In this document: positions 40,339 to 49,891 of the stretch, one piece after another | Layout of the letters: each line of letters starts with the position of its first letter | Numbering within the stretch: the stretch's first letter is position 1 | NCBI RefSeq assembly: GCF_040719375.1 | Contig: NZ_JBFDTP010000002.1 | Span: forward strand, 1,054,001 to 1,118,000 | Origin: Clostridium sp. AN503 | GTDB lineage: Bacteria; Bacillota; Clostridia; Lachnospirales; Lachnospiraceae | Reading direction: 5' to 3' | Length of the DNA: 64,000 nucleotides | Program-made: the position numbers and the translations under genes | The notes under the pieces: model-generated | Told to the model about the DNA's origin: nothing | The model's input: only the letters and a program-made list of their open reading frames with translations | Databases searched by the model: none

Positions 40339-41051
40339 AACCGTTTATAACCTGTGAACACGTAGATTTTGGATATGAGAACCACGACGCGGTCATCGAT
40401 TTAAACCTGGAATTATATCCGGGGGATTATCTGTGCGTGGTGGGCGAGAACGGCTCCGGCAAGAGCACTCTGATCAAGGGCCTTCTGGGACTTTTAAAGC
40501 CCACTGCCGGGACGCTTGTGGTGGCAGAGGAGTTAAAACGCGGAGGCATTGGATATCTGCCCCAGCAGACTGCGGCCCAGAAGGATTTTCCGGCTACCGT
40601 GCAGGAAGTGGTGCTGTCCGGCACCTTAAGCCGCCGGGGCAACCGGCCTTTTTACTCGGAGGCGGAAAGGAAGCTGGCCCTCGGCAATATGGAGCGTCTG
40701 GGGATCACTGGCCTGAAGAAAAAGTGTTACCGGGAGCTTTCCGGCGGGCAGCAGCAGAGAGTGCTGATCGCACGCGCGCTGTGTGCCACGGAACAGCTGC
40801 TGATCTTAGATGAGCCGATCACCGGTCTGGATCCCTCGGCGATCCAGGATTTTTACCATCTGATCCGGAAGCTGAACAGGGAGGATCAGATCACGATCAT
40901 CATGGTCTCCCATGACATCCGCAACGTCATCACCCAGGCCGGTAAGATTCTGCATATGCAGCAGAGGATCTTGTATAACGGCACGGCAGAGGGATACCGG
41001 AACAGTGCAGCGGGAAAAGAATTTCTGGGAGGTGACGAGCCGTGGATATGA
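40335..41051 (+). CDS. znuC: Metal ABC importer ATPase (ZnuC type)
   Basis: A 238-residue ATPase: Walker A VGENGSGKSTLIKG, Q-loop LPQQTAAQKDFP, signature LSGGQQQRVLIARAL, Walker B LLILDEPITGLD. It overlaps the binding-protein gene by 4 bp and the permease gene by 10 bp, so the three are translated together. Sequence features (PQQ loop) fit the zinc/manganese (ZnuC/MntB) subgroup. Confidence 0.92.
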   Translation: MKPFITCEHVDFGYENHDAVIDLNLELYPGDYLCVVGENGSGKSTLIKGLLGLLKPTAGTLVVAEELKRGGIGYLPQQTAAQKDFPATVQEVVLSGTLSRRGNRPFYSEAERKLALGNMERLGITGLKKKCYRELSGGQQQRVLIARALCATEQLLILDEPITGLDPSAIQDFYHLIRKLNREDQITIIMVSHDIRNVITQAGKILHMQQRILYNGTAEGYRNSAAGKEFLGGDEPWI

Positions 41052-41878
41052 TCCGGGAAATGTTATCCTACCCGTTTGTGGTGCGCGCGCTGCTGGGCGG
41101 CATTATGGTGTCCCTCTGCGCGGCGCTTTTAGGCGTCAGCCTGGTGCTGAAACGTTACTCAATGATCGGAGACGGGCTGTCCCATGTGTCCTTCGGCGCC
41201 CTGTCGGTGGCTGTGGCGGTAGGCTGGTCGCCGCTTAAGGTGTCGATCCCCGTGGTGATCCTCGCCGCGTTTTTCCTCCTGAGGATCACGGAGCACGGTA
41301 AGGTAAAGAGCGACGCGGCGATCGCCATGATATCTGCCAGCGCCCTGGCTGCCGGTATTATCGTGACCTCTCTGACCACCGGCATGACCACGGATGTGAG
41401 CAGCTACATGTTTGGGAGCATCCTTGCCATGAGCAGGGAGGATGTGATCTTAAGCGCCGGCCTGTCACTGGTGGTGCTCTGCCTGTTTGTATTTTGTTAC
41501 AACAAATTGTTTGCCGTGACCTTTGATGAGAATTTTGCCAAGGCCACCGGCGTGAGGGTGGAGCTTTACAATATATTGATCGCGGTACTGACGGCGGTGA
41601 CCATCGTTCTGGGGATGCGGATGATGGGGGCCATGCTGATCTCCAGCCTGATCATCTTCCCGGCGTTGACCTCCATGCGGATATTCAAAAGCTTCCGCGG
41701 GGTGGTGCTCTGCTCCGGGGTGCTGGCGGTAGTGTGTTTCTGTATCGGAATCATTTTATCCTATGGTTTGTCCACACCGGCGGGAGCCAGCGTGGTTATG
41801 GTAAACCTGGCGGCGTTTCTTTTATTCACCGCAGCTGCCGCGCTTTTAAGAGGGCGGGGCAGGAGCCAGGGATTATAA
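41042..41878 (+). CDS. znuB: Metal ABC importer permease (ZnuB type)
   Basis: A 278-residue ABC-3 family permease with eight or so hydrophobic segments (GIMVSLCAALLGVSLVLKRY, ISASALAAGIIVTSL, MMGAMLISSLIIFPALTSMR). It starts with GTG after GGAGGTGA. The last two Leu/Ala-rich segments match the ZnuB C-terminus. It completes a three-gene divalent-metal importer, with no regulator gene adjacent. Confidence 0.92.
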   Translation: MDMIREMLSYPFVVRALLGGIMVSLCAALLGVSLVLKRYSMIGDGLSHVSFGALSVAVAVGWSPLKVSIPVVILAAFFLLRITEHGKVKSDAAIAMISASALAAGIIVTSLTTGMTTDVSSYMFGSILAMSREDVILSAGLSLVVLCLFVFCYNKLFAVTFDENFAKATGVRVELYNILIAVLTAVTIVLGMRMMGAMLISSLIIFPALTSMRIFKSFRGVVLCSGVLAVVCFCIGIILSYGLSTPAGASVVMVNLAAFLLFTAAAALLRGRGRSQGL

Positions 41879-41908
41879 CTGTATAACGGAGGAAAGGTAA
41901 AAAGGGAT

Positions 41909-43273
41909 ATGGGAAATCTATTTGTTAAAAAGCTGTATCAGATGCGCAGTCATCTGACCCAGACCCAGTTCATTGCATACGGATTCATAGGAGTGATCCT
42001 TACGGGGACGCTGCTTTTGATGCTTCCGGTTTCCAGTAAGAGCGGCACCGTCAGCCCGTTTCTGAACTGCCTGTTTACGGCAACCAGTGCATCCTGTGTG
42101 ACGGGGCTGATCGTGTATGATACCTGGACCCACTGGTCGGTATTTGGGCAGCTTGTGATCATCACCCTGATCCAGATCGGCGGACTGGGGTTCATCACCA
42201 TCGGCGTGTTTCTGTCCATGGTCCTTCGGCGCAAGATCGGTCTGAAGGAACGCGGCCTGATGCAGGAGAGCGTGAATACCCTGCAGATCGGCGGCATGGT
42301 CAGGCTGGCAAAAAAGATCATCATCGGAACAGTATTGTTTGAGGGGACCGGGGCGCTGATCCTGGCGCTTCGGTTTATCCCTGAGCATGGCATTATCAAA
42401 GGTACTTACTATGGGATATTCCATGCCATATCCGCATTCTGCAACGCGGGCTTCGATCTGATGGGGTGGCAGGGGGAATACAGCTCCCTGGTGAATTTTT
42501 ATGACGACTGGGTGGTGAATCTGGTCATCATGTCCCTGATCGTCATCGGAGGCATCGGCTTTGTGGTCTGGGATGATGTGAGCCGGAAGGGGCTGAAGGT
42601 ACACAAATATATGCTGCACACGAAGATCGTTCTTCTGACTACATTCGTTCTGGTATTTGGCAGCGCCTGGCTGTTTTACCGGTTTGAACAGAACAATCTC
42701 CTTGTGGGAATGAACACCAGCGGAAAGATCCTGACATCCCTGTTCAGCTCGGTCACGGCCAGGACGGCGGGGTTCAATACGACGGACACTGCGTCCCTGA
42801 CAGATGCCAGCAAGCTTTTGACGGTGATCCTGATGTTTATCGGAGGAAGCCCCGGTTCTACAGCAGGCGGCGTCAAGACGACTACCATCATTGTCATGTA
42901 CTTATACCTGTGGTCCACCATCCAGCGTACTTATGGAGCCAATGCTTTTGGCAGACGGCTGGAGGATGACGCTATCAAGCGCGCCAGCACGATCTTTATC
43001 ATCAACCTGACCCTTGCGCTTGCGGCCTCGGTATATATTATGGCGTCGCAGCAGCTTCCCATGTCGGATGTGTTGTTTGAGACGTTTTCGGCCATCGGCA
43101 CAGTGGGGATGACCACGGGGATCACCCGGGCGCTTTCTCCCATGTCGCGGCTGACGATCATTTTTCTGATGTATTGCGGACGGGTAGGCAGTTTGTCCTT
43201 TGCCCTGTCCTTTACCCAGCATAAGCGGGTGGCTCACGTGCAGCAGCCGGTAGAGCGGATAACGATTGGTTAA
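41909..43273 (+). CDS. ktrB: Ktr/Trk-type potassium uptake membrane subunit
   Basis: A 454-residue membrane protein of the TrkH/KtrB superfamily. The four pore loops are visible as TSASCVTGLIVYDTWTH, SAFCNAGFDLMGW, TARTAGFNTTDTASL and AIGTVGMTTGITRA; the filter glycines are kept in all four. Length fits KtrB. Its stop overlaps the region of the next gene by the ribosome site, so the pair is co-translated. Na+-coupled or gated K+ uptake across the membrane is expected. Confidence 0.92.
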   Translation: MGNLFVKKLYQMRSHLTQTQFIAYGFIGVILTGTLLLMLPVSSKSGTVSPFLNCLFTATSASCVTGLIVYDTWTHWSVFGQLVIITLIQIGGLGFITIGVFLSMVLRRKIGLKERGLMQESVNTLQIGGMVRLAKKIIIGTVLFEGTGALILALRFIPEHGIIKGTYYGIFHAISAFCNAGFDLMGWQGEYSSLVNFYDDWVVNLVIMSLIVIGGIGFVVWDDVSRKGLKVHKYMLHTKIVLLTTFVLVFGSAWLFYRFEQNNLLVGMNTSGKILTSLFSSVTARTAGFNTTDTASLTDASKLLTVILMFIGGSPGSTAGGVKTTTIIVMYLYLWSTIQRTYGANAFGRRLEDDAIKRASTIFIINLTLALAASVYIMASQQLPMSDVLFETFSAIGTVGMTTGITRALSPMSRLTIIFLMYCGRVGSLSFALSFTQHKRVAHVQQPVERITIG

Positions 43274-43286
43274 GGAGGATATGGAT

Positions 43287-43940
43287 ATGAAGTCGATTTT
43301 GATTATTGGAATGGGGCGTTTCGGACGCCATCTCTGCATGAATCTGTCCACTCTGGGCAACCAGGTAATGATCGTGGACGAGAAGGAGGAGAATCTGGAA
43401 GAGCTGCTTCCCTATGTGGTCAGCGCGAAGATTGGCGACTGTACCAATGAAGCGGTGTTGAGGAGCCTGGGTATCTCCAACTTTGATCTGTGTTTCGTGT
43501 GCATCGGCACCAATTTCCAGAGCAGTCTGGAGATCACCAGCCTGGTCAAGGAATTGGGCGGCCGCCATGTGGTCAGCAAGGCTAACCGGGATATCCATGC
43601 CAAATTCCTGCTGCGCAACGGCGCCGATGAGGTGATCTACCCGGACCGCGATATCGCTGAAAAGCTGGCGGTGCGTTATAGTGCGAACCATGTATTTGAT
43701 TATATCGAGCTGACGGATGAATATTCCATTTACGAGATCCCGCCGCTGCCGGGCTGGGTGGATAAGAGTATCAAGGATCTGGATATCCGCAATAAGTACC
43801 ATATCAGTATCCTGGGGACCAAAGAGAACGGCAAAGCCAAGCTGATGCCCGGCGCTGATTACATGATCCGCCACGACGAGCACCTGATGGTGATCGGCAA
43901 GAAGACGGATGTGGATAAGATCTTAAAGGAGCTGCCGTAA
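43287..43940 (+). CDS. ktrA: Ktr/Trk regulatory subunit (RCK domains)
   Basis: A 217-residue cytosolic gating subunit. The Rossmann glycine motif is IIGMGRFGRHL at the N-terminus, followed by the NAD/ATP-binding RCK_N domain and an RCK_C domain from about residue 135. Single-RCK length is that of KtrA, not the two-copy TrkA. ATG 43287 lies 8 bp after AAGGAGG; earlier in-frame starts are too close. It assembles as a ring under KtrB. Confidence 0.9.
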   Translation: MKSILIIGMGRFGRHLCMNLSTLGNQVMIVDEKEENLEELLPYVVSAKIGDCTNEAVLRSLGISNFDLCFVCIGTNFQSSLEITSLVKELGGRHVVSKANRDIHAKFLLRNGADEVIYPDRDIAEKLAVRYSANHVFDYIELTDEYSIYEIPPLPGWVDKSIKDLDIRNKYHISILGTKENGKAKLMPGADYMIRHDEHLMVIGKKTDVDKILKELP

Positions 43941-43952
43941 CGGCGGCTCCTT
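43926..43952. terminator. Shared terminator of ktrA and yesN-like gene
   Basis: AAGGAGC-GCCG pairs with CGGC-GCTCCTT around TAA. The hairpin overlaps the ktrA stop and the last base pairs of the convergent regulator gene. Confidence 0.6.
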
Positions 43953-45531
43953 ACAGCCTGCGGTTCTTATATTCCTTTGGGCTTATCCCCGTATACTTTT
44001 TAAATATGGCGGAGAAATACGCAGGGTCGTGAAAACCAACCTGTTCAGCTACTTCATAATTTAAGCTTTCTGTGTCGGAGAGCAGTTCTTTTGCTTTTTC
44101 GATCCGGGCAAGGTTGATGTATTCAGTCAGCGCCTGCCCGGTTTCTTTTTTGAAGGTGCGGCTGAGATAGGACGGATTGATGGGGATCTCTCCGGCTATC
44201 TGGTCTAAGGACAGGCTGGAGGCGAGATTGCTGTCAATATAGGACATGGTCTGTCTCACGATCCTGCTGAAGCCTTCTTCTTTCACCAGAGCATTTCTCA
44301 AATGATCCAGGAATTCTGTGATGATTACCTCCAACTCAAAAATATCCGTAGAGCTTTCAATCTTTTGGATGACAAAATCGCTGTTGCCGGTTTTTCCCTT
44401 TTTCACAAGCGCACGGAGCCCAATATAATAGATCATGGTGCAGATGTTTTTTACATCTGCTGATTTGGCGAACCTGCTTTTCATGCGGATGAACATGGAA
44501 TTGACCACGGAGAAAGCGGCTGTAAAGTCGCGGCCTATGATGGCGGTCTCCAGTTCGTTTAAGGAGAGGGCTTCCTCTGCCGTGAGCGCGTCGCCGGATC
44601 TTACGGGCAGGTTGCCGCGGTAATATGCGATGGAACCGGTGGAATAGAAATTCTGTGTCAGGGCGTTGATGGATTCTGAGACAGCGGCGGAATACCCGGC
44701 TCCCGTACTGTGAAGGGCGCTGATACCGACGGAGACTTCCATACCGTACATGGAGCGTGCCGTCTCCTGGATCTCACGGCATCTGGCGCGGAGTGGGTGG
44801 CTGTCCTGGGATGATACGATGCCACAGGGCGGAACATTGCCGGTGTGCGGTCCATTGGCTCCAGGGGGAGTATTGTCGTTTGTTGTTTCCTCTCTGTAAA
44901 TACTCAGGACCAGGTTGTTATACCGGCAGCAGCCTGCCCATGGATGCGACCCAACAAGCTCTTTCAGCACTGGGATGTCCCCTCCGGGCGGGAGCAGCTG
45001 GAAGGCCGCTACGCGGAAGCAGTCCAAACGGATCCCGTATTCCCGGATACGTTCCAAAAGCTCTGCATTGTCCGGATGGTCGGTCAGCTCCTGCAAAAGC
45101 TGGTCCTTTAAAAAGGCCAGATCCGACTGTTCCATGTGCCTCTGCTGTCTGGCGGTTATGATCTTTTTCTGGGCATTTTGTACGGCGGCGATGACCTGTT
45201 CCTTGGAGATGGGCTTTAACAGGAAATCGCTGACATTGTACTGGATGGCGGTCTGGGCATAGGTAAAGTCGGCGTAGCCCGTCAGGATGATGACCTTGAT
45301 ACCGGGATAGTGTTCGCTTATATATCTGGCCAGATAAAGCCCGTCCGCTTCCGGCATACGGATATCGGTGATCACAATGTCAATGGGATGGTCCTTCAGC
45401 TTCTCGATGGCCTCCAGACCGTCGCTGGCGGTGTCGTCGATGGTACAGTTGATGGCCTCCCAGTTGATAAAACGGGAGATCCCTTTGCGTATGGGGGCTT
45501 CGTCGTCAACGATCATCAGATGAAATATCAT
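43951..45531 (-). CDS. YesN-type response regulator with AraC output
   Basis: A 526-residue two-component regulator. The receiver domain (1-120) has acidic residues near residue 10, the phospho-acceptor D56 in IVITDIRMPEADG and K107-like FLLKPISKEQV. A middle region of about 300 residues precedes the C-terminal AraC DNA-binding domain (LDQIAGEIPINPSYLSRTFK, YEVAEQVGFHDPAYFSAIFK). It overlaps the sensor kinase gene by 4 bp. The pair is divergent from a sugar ABC operon, which it is expected to activate. Confidence 0.93.
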   Translation of the reverse strand: MIFHLMIVDDEAPIRKGISRFINWEAINCTIDDTASDGLEAIEKLKDHPIDIVITDIRMPEADGLYLARYISEHYPGIKVIILTGYADFTYAQTAIQYNVSDFLLKPISKEQVIAAVQNAQKKIITARQQRHMEQSDLAFLKDQLLQELTDHPDNAELLERIREYGIRLDCFRVAAFQLLPPGGDIPVLKELVGSHPWAGCCRYNNLVLSIYREETTNDNTPPGANGPHTGNVPPCGIVSSQDSHPLRARCREIQETARSMYGMEVSVGISALHSTGAGYSAAVSESINALTQNFYSTGSIAYYRGNLPVRSGDALTAEEALSLNELETAIIGRDFTAAFSVVNSMFIRMKSRFAKSADVKNICTMIYYIGLRALVKKGKTGNSDFVIQKIESSTDIFELEVIITEFLDHLRNALVKEEGFSRIVRQTMSYIDSNLASSLSLDQIAGEIPINPSYLSRTFKKETGQALTEYINLARIEKAKELLSDTESLNYEVAEQVGFHDPAYFSAIFKKYTGISPKEYKNRRL

Positions 45532-47288
45532 GTTTCCTCCTTTATATCCCGGTTTAGCGGAACATGGAATGAAATGGTAGTGCAGACCAGGGGAACGCTT
45601 GTGATGGTGAGGCAGGCGCTGTCCCCGAATAAAAGCCGAAGCCGGCGGTCTAAGTTGCGCAGTCCGATGTGGGTGTGGCTGTCCTCGGCGGACGGCTGGA
45701 TGGCCTGGATATCAGGGATGGAAGGAAACCCGATCCCGTTGTCTAAAACGTTGATCTCCAGCTGGCTCTCCTGGAGAATCACGTTGACAGCCAGCTTCCC
45801 TGCGCCTTTTTTCGGCTCCAGGCCGTGGACAAATGCGTTTTCCACCAGAGGCTGGATACAGAACCGGGGGATCACGTAGCCGTAAAGGTCGGGGCTTACC
45901 TGGATCTCCACAGAGATCTTATCCTCGAACCGCATCTTCTGGAGGTAGGTGTAGAGCCGTACATATTGAAGCTCCTCGCCCAGGGTGGTGTAGTTGGACT
46001 GCTTTGCCACCACATTGGTCTTTAAAAGCTCACCCAGGGAAATGACCATCTGGTAGATCTCCTCATCGCCTGTCATCTGGGCCTTCCATGCGATGGTATT
46101 TAAAGTGTTGAACAGAAAATGCGGGTCCATCTGAGCCTGCAGGGATCGGATCTCCGAATTCTTGAGCAGCAGCTGTTTTTCCATGTTGTCCTTGTAGTAG
46201 GTATTTAACTGCTCCAGCATATGGTTGAAGGCTTCGGCCAGGGCGTTGAACTCGGAATACATTTCCACGGGCGGCATGGGGGTTTCCCGGCTGCCCTTTG
46301 CGATCATGTTGATATGGCTGATCATGTGGCGGATGGGGGTGGAGATGGCGCCGCTGATGCTTAGGGAGGTCAGTATGGCAGCGCCTGCGCAGGCTAAGAG
46401 CACCAGCCAGTATATGCGGAGGGTCTGGTTTAGCTGTTCCACCATCTGGTTTTTGGGGGCGATGACCATGGAGGTGATGTCCGTATTGGCGACCCGGGTG
46501 GATGCCGCCAGATAATCCTGGCCTCCCGCAGAGACCTCCTCCGGGAACTGGCTGCTGCCGCCCTGGCCTGCCTGGGCGGACAGTTCCGCTTCATATGGCT
46601 CCATAAGCGGCTTTGTGACCATGGACATCTCACTGTTGTACAGGCAGACCGCCCACTGGTCGTCCATGTTGGAATTGAAGTAGCTGCTCCAGGCGTCCTT
46701 GTCAACGCCAAACACAATGGCGGCAATCGGTTCACCGGTGTAAGTGCTGTAAATATTCCGTATAAAATAGATGGCGTCCTGTCCCATCCCGGCGCTCCGG
46801 ATGACCAGGCTGCCGTTGTCATTTGGCACCGACTCTGCAGCCTGCCGCATACTGTCCAGTTCTGCGGCCGTGCCCGTTACCGACACATGATAGTAGTGGT
46901 CGGGGGAGAGGAAGATACAGGCGGAATTGATCATGCCTTCATGCCACAGGTAGTTGTTGATCAGCAGGTAGCCCATCTGCTTTTCTACCGCCAGCCGTTT
47001 GCGGGCGTCGTGGGTGATCGGCTCCACCTGGTCCCGGATCAGCGTGTTGGACATGAACTGGCTGTTGAGGGAATCGATGAGCCGGATCTGTTCCCCGACT
47101 TTTTCGTTGACTCTCCCCAGCTGCTGCATGAGCTGTTCAGTCTGGCTTGAGGTCAGAAGCCGGGCTGTCTTATCATAAAAGAAAATACTGCAGAATATCA
47201 GGATGCATGTCACGGTGCCCGTAATGGTCAGGGTAATGTAGGCGCGCAAAGAATGGAGCCTTTTTTTCTTTATGGACGGATTATTCAT
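45528..47288 (-). CDS. YesM-type sensor histidine kinase
   Basis: A 586-residue membrane kinase. A first transmembrane segment (about 15-35), an extracellular sensor domain, a second transmembrane segment near 290, a HAMP linker (ISTPIRHMISHINMIAKGSR), the phospho-acceptor H390 in QMDPHFLFNTLNTIAWKAQ and a GHKL ATPase domain (PLVENAFVHGLEP, NVLDNGIGFP, GLRNLDRRL). This is the LytS/YesM class used for oligosaccharide sensing. The gene for the binding protein it may cooperate with starts 264 bp away on the other strand. Confidence 0.93.
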   Translation of the reverse strand: MNNPSIKKKRLHSLRAYITLTITGTVTCILIFCSIFFYDKTARLLTSSQTEQLMQQLGRVNEKVGEQIRLIDSLNSQFMSNTLIRDQVEPITHDARKRLAVEKQMGYLLINNYLWHEGMINSACIFLSPDHYYHVSVTGTAAELDSMRQAAESVPNDNGSLVIRSAGMGQDAIYFIRNIYSTYTGEPIAAIVFGVDKDAWSSYFNSNMDDQWAVCLYNSEMSMVTKPLMEPYEAELSAQAGQGGSSQFPEEVSAGGQDYLAASTRVANTDITSMVIAPKNQMVEQLNQTLRIYWLVLLACAGAAILTSLSISGAISTPIRHMISHINMIAKGSRETPMPPVEMYSEFNALAEAFNHMLEQLNTYYKDNMEKQLLLKNSEIRSLQAQMDPHFLFNTLNTIAWKAQMTGDEEIYQMVISLGELLKTNVVAKQSNYTTLGEELQYVRLYTYLQKMRFEDKISVEIQVSPDLYGYVIPRFCIQPLVENAFVHGLEPKKGAGKLAVNVILQESQLEINVLDNGIGFPSIPDIQAIQPSAEDSHTHIGLRNLDRRLRLLFGDSACLTITSVPLVCTTISFHVPLNRDIKEET

Positions 47289-47552
47289 GGTCGGTCCTCT
47301 CGGTCTTTTTAAATATCTTGATCACCTCTCATTATGTCACATTTTGACGGCGGATTCAATTCCTGTGGAATTTTGGACATGAGGTTTATAGAAAAAGTAA
47401 AAATATTCATAGAAAAGGCATACGAACTTCCAGCGGTGTTAAATACAGGAAAAATCATATCAAAATATTCCAAAAACAGGTAAAATGACTGTATTCAAAA
47501 TAAAATAGATCCACTTTATAATAAAATCATCTTGAACGAGGAGGAAGAAACA

Positions 47553-48902
47553 ATGAAAAAAAGAGTATGGAGCGTGCTGATGTGCACCGCTGTGGCGGCG
47601 TCTTTGCTGGCTGGCTGCGGAGGCGGCAAGAGTGCGGGAGACGGTGCAAATGGAGCCGCGCCGGCAGCGGGAGAGCAGAAATCTGCGGAAGGCAAGGTGG
47701 TACTGAATGTGATCAATTATCATGTGGGTACGGACTATGCAGCGGAATATTATGATTATCTGTTCACCGAATTCCAGAAGACGGAGGAAGGGAAAAATAT
47801 CGAGTTTAAGTTTGAGGAGATCCCGACCACAGATGCTTATAACCAGAAGATCAAGCTGCTGATCTCCAGCGGGGATCTTCCCGATATCGTTTTTAACGGT
47901 GGAAACAATATCACGGAGCTGGCGGTAAAAGCCGGAAAAGTACAGGATCTGACCCCGTTTTTTGACGAAGATCCGGAGTGGAAGGCCCTGTTTGATGAGG
48001 AGTCCTTAAAATTCAACTCGGTGGACGGGAAGATATACGGAGTGCCTGTATCCAAGGAGATTTCTTATATCTATTATAACAAGGATCTGTTTGCCCAGGC
48101 CGGGCTGACCCCGCCGGAAGTAGCATATGAGACCTGGGATGAGTTCTTTGCGGCCTGTGACACCTTTAAGGAGAAGGGCATAACTCCGCTCGGCATGGAT
48201 ACCGCAGACTTGGGCTGGCTGTCCAACTTATGGTACAGCGGCCTCATCGGAACGAACGGGCAGGCAGGCAACGACTTTATGAATACCATGTATCCGACTG
48301 ATTACAGCACGCCGGAGGTCTTAAAGGCCACAGAGAGCCTCCAGAAGATGCTGGCCCAGTATACCACGGCAGACGCGGTAGGAGGCAAGTACGATACTAT
48401 GGCGACTCATTTCTTCAACAGCGAGGTTGCCATGATCCCCAACGGCCCCTGGATGATCCCGGATATCCGCAGCACGGAGAAAGCGCCGGAGGGCTTCTAT
48501 GACAAGGTTGGCATCATGCTGCTGCCGGAGTACGGCATGGAGATGGTACCTACCCCCGGGGATATGGTAGGAGCGAAGGACCCGGAGAAGATCAAAGCGG
48601 CGGTTGCGTTCTTAAAGTTCGAGACCACAAAAGCCAACCAGCTGAAAGGCCTTGAGATGGCAGGGCTTCAGCCGGTATCCACGGATATCGAGATCCCGGC
48701 ATCCCTCACAGAGGCTGACCCGCTGATGGCGGAGGTGCTGGACATCCAGTCCAAAGCCAAATGGACCTATGGGCAGAACCAGGCATACTGGTATCAGAAC
48801 GTGATCGATACCTTCTCCACCCAGCTTCCGGAGCTGGCATATGAGAATATCTCCGTGGAGGATTTCTGCAAAAAGCTTTCCGAGGCTGCGCAGAAAAATT
48901 AA
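47553..48902 (+). CDS. Extracellular sugar-binding lipoprotein (ABC importer)
   Basis: A 449-residue family-1 carbohydrate-binding lipoprotein with lipidated cysteine C22 (LLAGC). Mature motifs include VGTDYAAEYYDYLFTEFQ, ISSGDLPDIVFNGGNN, GVPVSKEISYIYYNKDLFAQ and NSEVAMIPNGPWMIPD. ATG 47553 follows GAGGAGG. It leads the operon with two permeases, a GH65 phosphorylase and a HAD phosphatase. The phosphorylase suggests an alpha-linked glucose disaccharide as ligand; that is inference. It is divergent from yesMN. Confidence 0.93.
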   Translation: MKKRVWSVLMCTAVAASLLAGCGGGKSAGDGANGAAPAAGEQKSAEGKVVLNVINYHVGTDYAAEYYDYLFTEFQKTEEGKNIEFKFEEIPTTDAYNQKIKLLISSGDLPDIVFNGGNNITELAVKAGKVQDLTPFFDEDPEWKALFDEESLKFNSVDGKIYGVPVSKEISYIYYNKDLFAQAGLTPPEVAYETWDEFFAACDTFKEKGITPLGMDTADLGWLSNLWYSGLIGTNGQAGNDFMNTMYPTDYSTPEVLKATESLQKMLAQYTTADAVGGKYDTMATHFFNSEVAMIPNGPWMIPDIRSTEKAPEGFYDKVGIMLLPEYGMEMVPTPGDMVGAKDPEKIKAAVAFLKFETTKANQLKGLEMAGLQPVSTDIEIPASLTEADPLMAEVLDIQSKAKWTYGQNQAYWYQNVIDTFSTQLPELAYENISVEDFCKKLSEAAQKN

Positions 48903-48953
48903 AACGGACTGCGGTATTGCAACGCGACTCTAAAACATTGACACACTGGTACG

Positions 48954-48977
48954 GCAGGCGGTATTTTCCGCCTGCCA
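48954..48977 (+). other. Attenuating or stabilising hairpin in the operon
   Basis: GGCAGGCGG pairs perfectly with CCGCCTGCC around TATTTT. It lies between the binding-protein gene and the first permease gene and lacks a T-run. Such hairpins let the upstream binding-protein transcript outlast the permease part, giving more binding protein than permease. Confidence 0.7.
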
Positions 48978-49004
48978 TCTATGTGACCGGAAAGGAGATA
49001 AAAC

Positions 49005-49889
49005 GTGAGCACAAGAAATAAAAAACTGTGGATCGCCCTGTTTATTATCCCGTGCATGATCCTGTTCTGCATCGTATATGCGGCTCCGATCGTGACCGTT
49101 CTCTATACCTCGCTCTGTGAATACAGCGTTTCTGTGAAACCGAAATTCCAGGGCCTGGGGAATTTTATTGCGATCTTTCAAGACGAGGATTTTATAGAAT
49201 CCATCAAAAATACGCTCCTGTGGGTGGTGTTACAGAGCACGGTCCATGTGACCATCGGATTTGTTATGGCCCTGATCCTGCGGAGAAAGCCTCACGGCTG
49301 GAAGGTGGTGCGCACCGCCTATATGATCCCCAATATCATACCGACGGCGGCTACGGGCGTGATGTTCACCCTGCTGTTAAACCCGTCCTTCGGCGTGATC
49401 AAGTCCCTCTGGACAGCTATTGGTATGGATGCGTCCCGGATTCCAAACCTGTTTGGTAATTCCCGGTATGCATTCTGGACTGTGACCATGACCTGGATCC
49501 TCTATTCTGGTTTCAACACGATCATCTTTTTGTCGGAGATGGGAGCGGTGGATCCGGCTATCTATGAGGCGGCAAGGGTGGATGGTGCAAAGCCGTGGCA
49601 GATGGACCGTTTTATCACGATCCCGCTGATGAAAAATATCTTCGGCACCTGCGTGATCCTGGCGTCTGTCGCCATGGTTTCCCAGTTTGATATCATCTAC
49701 ATGACTACCAAGGGCGGCCCCGGTAACTCGACTTTGAACCTGCCGATCTACCTTTACAAGGCGGCCACTCTGGAAAACAACTTCGGCAAGGCCAACGCGG
49801 TCGGCGTGGTCCAGATCGTCCTAGGACTGACCCTGGTGCTGCTGATCCAGAGGCTGTTCCGTGAAAAGAAAGAAAAGAAGGAGGCGTGA
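49005..49889 (+). CDS. Sugar ABC permease (MalF type)
   Basis: A 294-residue permease with six transmembrane segments. The EAA loop is EAARVDGAKPWQMDRFITIP near residue 187. It starts with GTG after AAAGGAG. The last codons overlap the start region of the second permease. It uses the same general set-up as the first transporter in the window, again without its own ATPase gene. Confidence 0.93.
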   Translation: MSTRNKKLWIALFIIPCMILFCIVYAAPIVTVLYTSLCEYSVSVKPKFQGLGNFIAIFQDEDFIESIKNTLLWVVLQSTVHVTIGFVMALILRRKPHGWKVVRTAYMIPNIIPTAATGVMFTLLLNPSFGVIKSLWTAIGMDASRIPNLFGNSRYAFWTVTMTWILYSGFNTIIFLSEMGAVDPAIYEAARVDGAKPWQMDRFITIPLMKNIFGTCVILASVAMVSQFDIIYMTTKGGPGNSTLNLPIYLYKAATLENNFGKANAVGVVQIVLGLTLVLLIQRLFREKKEKKEA

Positions 49890-49891
49890 GC